A DNA stretch of 10,576 bases from Chloroflexota bacterium (GTDB lineage: Bacteria; Chloroflexota; Anaerolineae; Fen-1058), in contig JACRBO010000613.1 in assembly GCA_016219235.1 (NCBI GenBank), positions 1-10,576 of the forward strand, in the 5' to 3' direction. The notes beneath the pieces were generated by a model that was not told the DNA's origin, searched no databases, and was given only the letters and a program-made list of their open reading frames with translations. Positions 5,787 through 10,576 of the stretch are shown piece after piece; positions within the stretch are counted from its first letter, which is position 1, and every line of letters starts with the position of its first letter. The position numbers were made by a program, and so were the translations under genes.

Positions 5787-7184
5787 ATGGATGATCGGCT
5801 ACCGACCAGCCTCTGGTTTTGCGTTGCCGGCAATTGTCCCGCTCACTTCCAAGCCACACTGATTGACGCGCTGCAACCAGTCGGCGTGTCCGCGCAGCTG
5901 CGTGATCCGCAGGACACAGACGGCTCCGGCCTCGTGTGTTTTGCCACGCCCACCGAGGCCGTGTGCGACCTGGTGCGCGAAGCCAGTCGCGGCGGCGCGC
6001 AACGCGTGCTGGCGATTGCCACGTCGCGTCAGGCGCTCGATCACGACAGCGCCTGGCGGATGCTGCAAGCGGGCGCGGCGGATGTCTTCGCCTGGGATGC
6101 CGTTAACAATCCCGCGGCCGTCATCGCGGCGCGGCTGCGCCGCTGGCAGGCTGTCGATCAACTGCTGCAATCGCCGCTGGTGCGCAACAACCTCGTCGGC
6201 CGCAGTCCCGCGTGGCTGGCGGTGCTGCGTCAGATCGTCGAAGTGGCGCGTTTCACTGATGCACCGATCTTGATCACGGGCGAAACCGGCACCGGCAAGG
6301 AACTGCTCGCGCGTCTGGTGCACACGCTCGATCTGCGCCGCAGCAAGCGCGATCTGATCGTGCTGGACTGCACCACCATCGTGCCGGAATTGTCGGGTAG
6401 CGAGTTCTTCGGCCACGAGCGCGGCGCGTTTACGGGCGCGGTGGCCGCGCGCGACGGCGCCTTCGCGCTGGCCGATGGCGGCACATTGTTTCTGGATGAA
6501 GTGGGCGACTTGCCGCCAGCGTTGCAAGCGCAACTGCTGCGTGTCATTCAAGAACACACTTACAAACGCCTGGGCAGCAACACCTGGCAGCGCACCGACT
6601 TCCGATTGGTGTGCGCGACCAATCGCGATCTTATCGGCGACGACAGCCGCGTGCACTTTCGGCGCGACCTCTACTATCGCATCGCCAGTTGGACGTGTCA
6701 TGTGCCGCCGCTGCGCGAGCGCGCGGCTGACATCATGTCGTTGGCCCGACACTTCGCGCAGCAACACGCCCCCGATCGACCGGCCCCGGACTTCGACGCC
6801 GCCGTGCAAGAGTACTTGCTGAAGCGCGATTACACCGGGAATATCCGCGATTTGAAGCAACTGGTGTCGCGCCTGATGTACCGGCACGTCGGCCCCGGTC
6901 CGATCACGCCGGGCGACATCCCCGAAGCCGAACGCACCGCGCCAGTCGCCGGCGATGAACACAACGCGCTGATCGAAACGGCGATTCGACAGGCGCTCGA
7001 TCGCGGTACGAGTCTGAAAGAGATTCGCACGCTGGCAGAAGATACGGCCATTCGACTTACCCTCGCCGACGAAAACGACAACGTGCCGCGTGCGGCCCGT
7101 AAACTCGGCGTGACCGATCGGGCCTTGCAACTGCGCCGCGCGGCACGTCGTTCGCAAACGAGCGACGCGCGTGCCGGCGAGTGA
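5787..7184 (+). CDS. Sigma-54-dependent transcriptional activator (AAA+ enhancer-binding protein)
   Basis: This 465-residue protein is a bacterial enhancer-binding protein that uses ATP to remodel sigma-54 holoenzyme. Residues 1-125 form a receiver-like alpha/beta domain ending in a LQAGAADVFAWD segment, but the position of the phosphorylated Asp is taken by GLVCFATP (48-55), so phosphorylation control is unlikely. The AAA+ domain (about 136-370) has Walker A GETGTGKE (165-172), the sigma-54-contacting loop GAFTGA (213-218), Walker B GGTLFLDEVG (231-240), sensor I ATNRDL (277-282), the arginine-finger segment FRRDLYYRIA (291-300) and sensor II GNIRDLKQL (351-359). A C-terminal Fis-like helix-turn-helix lies at about 431-453 (NVPRAARKLGVTDRALQLR). 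The ATG follows an in-frame TGA at 5781, so no longer start exists; the ribosome site is weak. It is divergent from rpoN, suggesting a dedicated pair. Target genes are not evident here. Confidence 0.95.
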   Translation: MDDRLPTSLWFCVAGNCPAHFQATLIDALQPVGVSAQLRDPQDTDGSGLVCFATPTEAVCDLVREASRGGAQRVLAIATSRQALDHDSAWRMLQAGAADVFAWDAVNNPAAVIAARLRRWQAVDQLLQSPLVRNNLVGRSPAWLAVLRQIVEVARFTDAPILITGETGTGKELLARLVHTLDLRRSKRDLIVLDCTTIVPELSGSEFFGHERGAFTGAVAARDGAFALADGGTLFLDEVGDLPPALQAQLLRVIQEHTYKRLGSNTWQRTDFRLVCATNRDLIGDDSRVHFRRDLYYRIASWTCHVPPLRERAADIMSLARHFAQQHAPDRPAPDFDAAVQEYLLKRDYTGNIRDLKQLVSRLMYRHVGPGPITPGDIPEAERTAPVAGDEHNALIETAIRQALDRGTSLKEIRTLAEDTAIRLTLADENDNVPRAARKLGVTDRALQLRRAARRSQTSDARAGE

Positions 7185-7190
7185 TGGCAC

Positions 7191-7300
7191 GTCATGCCCG
7201 AGTGCTTTCGCCAGGCGCGCCCCCGCTTCGCGGACAGGGCGTGTCGGGCATCCAGTCCCGATGGGTATTCTGGATTCCCCCGAAAGCATGCGGGACTGAC
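7191..7300. repeat. GTCATGCC-type palindromic element, copy A
   Basis: The outer arms 7191-7210 and 7281-7300 are complementary at 16 of 20 positions (both read GTCA..CCCG..TGCTTTCG). Inner words GGGCATCCAG (about 7243) and CTGGATTCCC (about 7270) face each other. The form belongs to the widespread CTGGATTCCCGC/GCGGGAATGAC class of bacterial intergenic repeats. It starts seven bases after the activator's stop and abuts the truncated end of an AlkZ-like gene fragment. A related copy lies at 9404-9520. Confidence 0.65.
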
Positions 7301-7425
7301 TGATCCCGCGTACTCCTGCGCCCGCACCGCGCCGAGGTGTGCGACGACTTCGACGGCGGCCTCAAATTTGGGTCCGGTGAGGCGCTGGTTGTGAGTCGCT
7401 GACGTGGAATGTCTGGAGAAGCCAT
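7301..7425 (-). pseudogene. 5' fragment of an AlkZ/HTH_42-type winged-helix gene, frameshifted and truncated (copy 1)
   Basis: On the minus strand an ATG at 7423-7425 opens MASPDIPRQRL. One missing base then moves the homology into the next frame, which reads HNQRLTGPKFE, then AAVEVVAHLGAVRAQEYAG. Joined, these match the N-terminal pattern of winged-helix DNA-binding proteins of the AlkZ-like glycosylase family (pattern from memory: D-I-x-R-L-R-L-x-N-Q-R-L ... E-V-V-x-x-L-G-A-V-Q-A-Q-x-Y). The match stops at 7301, exactly where the palindromic element begins, so about 90 percent of a normal gene is missing. It is a dead remnant. A second fragment of the same region lies at 9252-9350. The stretch 7426-7486 next to it shows nothing convincing. 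Confidence 0.65.
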
Positions 7426-7486
7426 TACCGAATGCTACCACCTTATCGAGCGGCTGGCCGCATCGGGATATATCTTTGATGGTTCT

Positions 7487-8083
7487 TCACGATGACGAAT
7501 CACCAAAAGGGCGTCCCACGGCCAGCGTCTGGCGCAGTTCCACCGGCAAATCCAGGAACCTTTCGTCAGGCTCAGCGCCCACGGCATCCAGCACCTTGCT
7601 CAGGAAACTGCGCGCGGCTGCCGCCAGGGCCACGTCAAGAATATCGGTGTCCGAGAAGCCGTGCGCGCGCAGGTCGTCAATCTCTTCCGGCGTCACCTTG
7701 TAGGCGTGCCGCGCAATCTTTTCGGCGTAGGCCATCAGCGCCACCTCGGCCGCTTCCAGGCCGGCGTGATGATAGTCGCGCGTCAGCGCTTCCACCTGTT
7801 CGGCGCTGAAAAACCGGGAAGCCAGTATCGCTCCATGCGCCAGCGTGCAATAGCTGCACCGCAAACTGGCCGCGGCGGCCAGTGTCACTAATTCGAAACG
7901 GCGCACGTCCATGTTGGACCGAATCGTGCGAAGGAGGTTGTCCCACGCCGCATACGCCGCCGGGCGCAGGCTGAAGGCGCATACGGCATTATCCACTGCG
8001 CCGGTGTCGATGAGCTCTGCGTCGTAAACTTCTTTGAGCAGCCCGGCAGCCTCGTCAAATGGAATGGTGTGAATGAAAGCCAT
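7487..8083 (-). CDS. AhpD-like carboxymuconolactone decarboxylase family protein (peroxidase-related)
   Basis: The 198-residue protein has the all-helical AhpD/CMD fold. Its active-site signature is E64, C76-S-Y-C79 and H83 (SLRCSYCTLAHG), the proton-relay and redox CxxC arrangement of alkylhydroperoxidase D-type and 'peroxidase-related' enzymes. In AhpD these cysteines reduce peroxides with electrons from a thiol or lipoyl partner. The second half (KVTPEEIDDLRAHGFSDTDI) is the usual helical extension of the longer family members. The ATG at 8081-8083 has AGGGAGA a few bases upstream. It is the last gene of a three-gene minus-strand operon, 27 bases after the deacetylase gene. Its stop overlaps nothing. 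Family is clear; the true substrate is not. Confidence 0.9.
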   Translation of the reverse strand: MAFIHTIPFDEAAGLLKEVYDAELIDTGAVDNAVCAFSLRPAAYAAWDNLLRTIRSNMDVRRFELVTLAAAASLRCSYCTLAHGAILASRFFSAEQVEALTRDYHHAGLEAAEVALMAYAEKIARHAYKVTPEEIDDLRAHGFSDTDILDVALAAAARSFLSKVLDAVGAEPDERFLDLPVELRQTLAVGRPFGDSSS

Positions 8084-8110
8084 GGCGGTCTCCCTGGCAG
8101 CGAGGGGCGA

Positions 8111-8905
8111 TCAGCGCAGCCCGGCGAACAGATCAGACTCGATCGCGCGCCCGCCGTTGACGGCGCTGTACACGCGATAAAAACCCTGGCTGCCCCACAG
8201 GGCGCGATGGTGGTCCGGCGGCAGGTCTTTGAGGCGCTGATAACCGGGCAGCTGCGAGCGATGACAGGCGACGGCCTGCCAGACGCTGGGCCAGTACGCC
8301 GCTGTATACAATCGGGTGGTAATGGCCCACGCGTGCCACGGCACCGGGCGGCGGTCCACCCCATCGATCGTCATGAGCTGTTCGCCGAAGACCGCCTGAT
8401 AGACATCGAATTCCGATTGGGTCCACACGCGATAGTAGAACTTGCTGGCCCGCCAGGGCGTCAGGCCTGCGATCGAATAACCGGGATCCGCCGCGCATAC
8501 GATGGCCGCAGCGGTGAATTGCGAGATGGCGATGTGATCGGGGTGGCCGTAAGCGCCATCGGGACCGAAGGTCACGACGACGTCGGGCCGGATGCGGCGG
8601 AAATGATCGACCAGCTGCGCCACGGCGGCCCGCGGCTCAGCCCGATCGAGTTCGCCGTCCTCGTAATCGAGGCAGTGAACTTCGCGCAGGCGGAGCACCT
8701 CGGCGGCCGAGCGCAATTCGGCTTCGCGGATCTGGCCCAGCGCGATCGGCCCCGGGTAATCCTCATCCGTCCCCCACCAGCCGTGTTCGCCGCGCGTGGC
8801 GGTGATGAGATAGGTGTCGATGCCTTCGGCGGCGTATTTGGCCAGCGCCCCGCCCGTGCCCAGCGACTCATCATCGGGATGCGCCAACACGCATAGTAGT
8901 TTCAT
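8111..8905 (-). CDS. PIG-L/LmbE family zinc-dependent deacetylase
   Basis: This 264-residue enzyme belongs to the N-acetylglucosaminyl deacetylase family, which includes MshB, BshB and the mycothiol-conjugate amidase Mca. The metal and catalytic motif AHPDDE (8-13: H9, D11, D12) opens the protein right after the first strand. The second metal motif GHPDH (120-124, H124) closes the site. FGPDGAYG (113-120) is the usual loop before it. The C-terminal part, with ACHRSQLPGY (213-222), matches the position of the His-x-Ser/Thr-Gln segment in MshB/Mca-like members. The ATG at 8903-8905 lies three bases past the stop of the small upstream gene and has a GGAG nine bases before it, so translation is probably coupled. 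The substrate could be an amino-sugar conjugate, a thiol conjugate or an antibiotic-like molecule; sequence alone does not decide. Confidence 0.93.
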   Translation of the reverse strand: MKLLCVLAHPDDESLGTGGALAKYAAEGIDTYLITATRGEHGWWGTDEDYPGPIALGQIREAELRSAAEVLRLREVHCLDYEDGELDRAEPRAAVAQLVDHFRRIRPDVVVTFGPDGAYGHPDHIAISQFTAAAIVCAADPGYSIAGLTPWRASKFYYRVWTQSEFDVYQAVFGEQLMTIDGVDRRPVPWHAWAITTRLYTAAYWPSVWQAVACHRSQLPGYQRLKDLPPDHHRALWGSQGFYRVYSAVNGGRAIESDLFAGLR

Positions 8906-8908
8906 CGT

Positions 8909-9166
8909 CTACGCTCCATGCAGCTGCTGCTCGTCGGCGGGATCGAAGCGGTTGAGTTTGATCACCCGCGCTTTATGGCGCACCAGCGGCGGCACGGCCA
9001 GCTGAGCCTGCCCATCGCTCTCGGCTTCAATGATCGCCCAGCCGGAATGCACCCCGGCCTTGCAGCCCCAGTCGAAGTGGTAGAGATAGCCCATGGCGCG
9101 CAGCTGCGAAAACAGCCTGAGGCACTCCTCAACTTCGTGCGGCGTTTCGATGAGGTAACGATCCAT
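8909..9166 (-). CDS. Small 85-residue protein of unknown function, first gene of the operon
   Basis: The frame could start at a GTG at 9236-9238. The ATG at 9164-9166 is chosen because GGGAGG lies eight bases upstream and the protein then opens with a strand-helix pattern (MDRYLIETPHEVEECLRLF). It ends in a TAG three bases before the deacetylase ATG. The pattern of strand, helix, two strands (YLYHFDWGCKAG, VHSGWAIIEAES), helix and a final strand (RVIKLNRFDP) suggests a compact ferredoxin-like alpha/beta fold similar to small DUF4242/DUF3303-type proteins, but I do not recognise the family firmly. It has one cysteine (C34, in WGCKAG) and several histidines. It has no signal peptide or membrane segment. 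Its tight linkage to the deacetylase and AhpD-like genes suggests a joint role. Confidence 0.8.
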   Translation of the reverse strand: MDRYLIETPHEVEECLRLFSQLRAMGYLYHFDWGCKAGVHSGWAIIEAESDGQAQLAVPPLVRHKARVIKLNRFDPADEQQLHGA

Positions 9167-9250
9167 GTATTGACCTCCCGGGTCTGGTATGGATGATAAC
9201 CGGTCTATTGAGTTGTGACGTTTGGGGGGCAATGTCACCTGGCTTGTTTT

Positions 9251-9256
9251 ATTATA
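9251..9256 (-). promoter_or_regulatory. Possible -10 box of the three-gene operon
   Basis: A perfect TATAAT is read on the minus strand, about 85 bases before the ATG at 9166. No -35 lies at a normal distance; a TTGACA is present but only seven bases upstream. The box sits at the edge of the second AlkZ-like fragment. Weak call. Confidence 0.25.
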
Positions 9257-9350
9257 AACCGGGTGTCAAGCGGTGCGCGACCACTTCGGCAGGCGTCTCA
9301 AATTTGGGTGCGGTTGGGTGTTGGTTGTAAAGTCGTTGGTGTGGAATGTC
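9252..9350 (-). pseudogene. 5' fragment of an AlkZ/HTH_42-type winged-helix gene (copy 2)
   Basis: On the minus strand from 9350 the frame reads DIPHQRLYNQHPTAPKFE, then TPAEVVAH, the same N-terminal segment as the fragment at 7301-7425, without its frameshift. The homology then breaks off and RLTPGL is followed by a TAA at 9252-9254. No start codon lies in frame just upstream. The shared DNA (7333-7413 against about 9270-9350) is roughly three-quarters identical by eye, including a common CTCAAATTTGGGT word. The piece is far too short to be functional. Both fragments point the same way as the three genes between them. Confidence 0.6.
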
Positions 9351-9403
9351 AACATTGGCATTCAGAAAGCATACCGCGACTTGCGGAGGTTGACGATGGG
9401 CGC

Positions 9404-9520
9404 GTCATGCCAGAATGTCGCGCAGCGGTCGGGTATCCAGACTGACCATTGACCAGTTGCGTTGATCGGACCTCTGGATTCCGCCAGCCTGTGGGGACGC
9501 TAAAAACACGCGGGAATGAC
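9404..9520. repeat. GTCATGCC-type palindromic element, copy B
   Basis: GTCATGCC at 9404 faces GGGAATGAC at 9512-9520, and TATCCAG (9434-9440) faces CTGGAT (about 9473-9478). This is the same nested layout and similar length as copy A at 7191-7300, but more decayed. The surrounding 9351-9403 shows nothing else. Confidence 0.5.
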
Positions 9521-9631
9521 GTGGCGCACCACGCAACAACTACAGATTGAGGGTGAATCAGGATACGCTTTAAGTCCGGCCTTCATCGCGCCTTCGAGCG
9601 CGCCATCGATGAAGTTTGAGCCGAGAAACAT
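9500..9631 (-). pseudogene. Possible gene scrap (43-codon frame)
   Basis: An ATG at 9629-9631, nine bases beyond the TPR gene's stop, opens MFLGSNFIDGALEGAMKAGL, then KAYPDS. This helical Gly/Ala-rich stretch looks coding and recalls the C-terminal helix of FAD-dependent oxidoreductases. From about 9555 on, the frame runs into low-quality sequence and the arm of the palindromic element (VIPACF, stop at 9500-9502). I take it as a truncated remnant rather than a working small gene. The family call is only a hint. Confidence 0.3.
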
Positions 9632-9640
9632 CAGTGCATT

Positions 9641-10576
9641 CTATTTCCTGTGTTTTGATTGCTTCTTCCCATGTCCGATTTGTCCGCCCGGCATTGACTT
9701 GATCAATTGCTTCACTTTTTCACATTCGTCGTATTGTTCAGTCGTGCTTTTGCAAATATGGGCAGCGCGGCTCAAATAACTTCGCGCTAACGTGAACTGC
9801 TTCAAATGGAACATTGTAGTACCCAAGTTACTCAATACTGTAACTAGGTTGGGATGTTTGTCGCCCAGCGTCTTTTCAGAGATGCTTAATGCCTGCTCAA
9901 GATATGGTCGAGCAGCTACATACTTGCCTTGACTGGAGAAGAGTTCGCCCATATTGTGGAGGCTAGCTGCTGTGTGCGGATGCTTCTCGCCTAATACCTG
10001 CTTGCAGATGGCTAGCGCTTCTTCATAATAGACCTCGGCCTGTGCATATTCGCCCTGATCCCGGGACAAAGAGCCTAGATTGTTGAGGCTGCTGGACGTA
10101 TCAGGGTGTCTCTCGCCCAATACTTGTTTGCGAATGATGAGCGCTTCATCCAAACAGACTTTAGCCTGCGCATATTCACCCTGTGCTTGAAATAGTGAAC
10201 CCAAATTACTGAGGCTGGTGGCTGTATCAGGATGTTTCTCACCCAGTACTAGCTTAAAAATAGAGAGTGCTTCTCTATAATAGACTTTAGCCAATGTATA
10301 CTCGCCCTGGTCTTGGAGCAGCAAGCCTAGATTGTTGAGGCCAGTGGCTGTAGAGGGGTGTTTCTCGCGTAGTACCTGCTTGAAAATGGCGAGCGCTTCT
10401 TCACAATAGACTTTGGCCCGCGCATATTCGCCTTGGTCTCGGAATAGCAAGCCCAAATTGGCGTGACCGATGGCTGTGTGCGGATGCTTCTCGCCTAATA
10501 CCTGCTTGCAGATGGCTAGCGCTTCTTCATAATAGACCTCGGCCTGTGCATATTCGCCCTGATCCCGGGACAAAGA
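9641..10576 (-). CDS. Tetratricopeptide (kinesin-light-chain type) repeat protein, C-terminal part
   Basis: The frame runs off the right edge, so its true start lies outside; the TTG at 10571-10573 is internal. At least 310 residues are visible, made of 42-residue TPR units with the pattern NLG-LxxxQGEYAxAKVYYEEALAI (paraphrased), then a K-VLGEKHP-TA ending. Five units are well preserved and a sixth good one (QGKYVAARPYLEQALSI) is followed by a diverged one (about 253-285). A basic tail (HGKKQSKHRK) ends the protein. Such arrays are protein-binding scaffolds, often C-terminal to NB-ARC/STAND ATPase or other effector domains in multicellular-type or defence-rich bacteria. Any effector here would have to lie N-terminal, beyond the window. 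Base composition is lower in GC than the central genes. The repeats are very alike at DNA level, indicating recent expansion. Confidence 0.92.
   Translation of the reverse strand, partial: SLSRDQGEYAQAEVYYEEALAICKQVLGEKHPHTAIGHANLGLLFRDQGEYARAKVYCEEALAIFKQVLREKHPSTATGLNNLGLLLQDQGEYTLAKVYYREALSIFKLVLGEKHPDTATSLSNLGSLFQAQGEYAQAKVCLDEALIIRKQVLGERHPDTSSSLNNLGSLSRDQGEYAQAEVYYEEALAICKQVLGEKHPHTAASLHNMGELFSSQGKYVAARPYLEQALSISEKTLGDKHPNLVTVLSNLGTTMFHLKQFTLARSYLSRAAHICKSTTEQYDECEKVKQLIKSMPGGQIGHGKKQSKHRK
9969..10072. repeat. Identical 104-bp repeat inside the TPR gene, copy 1
   Basis: This stretch is identical, base for base, to 10473-10576, exactly 504 bp (four 126-bp TPR units) away. Intervening units differ clearly from it. 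Confidence 0.9.
10473..10576. repeat. Identical 104-bp repeat inside the TPR gene, copy 2
   Basis: Identical to 9969-10072. The match runs to the window edge, so the true repeat may be longer. Confidence 0.9.

Noticed and set aside
5799..7289. 496-codon open frame on the minus strand opposite the activator gene
   Set aside because: It lies opposite a gene with every AAA+ motif intact, and its translation has no recognisable domain. Long antisense frames are common in GC-rich coding DNA.
7409..7495. 28-codon plus-strand frame starting MSGEAITECYHL
   Set aside because: It is short, has no ribosome site, and overlaps the AlkZ-like remnant and the end of the AhpD-like gene on the other strand. 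A chance frame is more likely.
8069..8896. 275-codon open frame on the plus strand opposite the deacetylase gene
   Set aside because: It mirrors the well-supported PIG-L gene, has no family motif and begins opposite the AhpD-like gene's start region.
9641..10576. Regular 126-bp periodicity that could be mistaken for a CRISPR or satellite array
   Set aside because: The period is an exact multiple of three and encodes well-formed 42-residue TPR units in one open frame, with no spacer structure.

Overview
The window looks like a chromosomal segment of a moderately high-GC, free-living bacterium. A member of Chloroflexota (for example an Anaerolineae-type lineage) is my best guess. This is an inference from the gene mix (AOR-family oxidoreductase, Wzm-type exporter permease, divergent sigma-54 and activator, AlkZ-like winged-helix remnants, kinesin-light-chain-type TPR protein); no rRNA or other marker is present to settle it. 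The central genes (about 850-9170) are GC-rich. The two edge genes (67-681 and 9641 to the right edge) are visibly less GC-rich and look like accessory DNA.

Layout, left to right. (1) At 1-681 (+) a partial upstream gene ends in a 4-base TTGA overlap with a 204-residue protein that resembles the tail half of a type II restriction endonuclease (weak call). (2) At 685-848 there is a hairpin, a perfect 16-bp stem terminator and five 7-bp tandem repeats between convergent genes. (3) At 848-2752 (-) lies an aldehyde:ferredoxin oxidoreductase family tungsto/molybdoenzyme. (4) At 2898-3737 (-) lies an ABC-2 permease of polysaccharide export with no ATPase beside it. (5) At 3738-4131 there is noncoding DNA with a 111-bp REP-like palindromic element. 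(6) At 4132-5538 (-) lies sigma-54 (rpoN) with an unusual four-cysteine zinc-ribbon-like insert, and at 5787-7184 (+) a divergently transcribed sigma-54 activator with a GAFTGA motif and a degenerate receiver-like N-terminus. They share a 248-bp intergenic region holding a good sigma-70 promoter and a leader hairpin for rpoN. (7) At 7191-9520 there is a three-gene minus-strand operon (85-residue small protein, PIG-L/LmbE deacetylase, AhpD-like CxxC protein). It is bracketed on both sides by decayed 5' fragments of the same AlkZ/HTH_42-type gene and, outside these, by two related GTCATGCC palindromic elements. (8) At 9500-9631 there is a possible gene scrap, and from 9641 to the right edge (-) the C-terminal part of a TPR-repeat protein whose DNA repeats include two identical 104-bp segments exactly 504 bp apart.

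How the parts may work together: the rpoN/activator pair is a self-contained regulatory module, probably acting on genes outside this window because no convincing -24/-12 promoter was seen here. The three-gene operon has the composition expected of small-thiol or S-conjugate chemistry (deacetylase/amidase plus AhpD-like thiol peroxidase fold), but that link is inference. The most unusual features are the zinc-ribbon sigma-54, the nested-repeat bracketing of the operon, and the recently homogenised TPR array.
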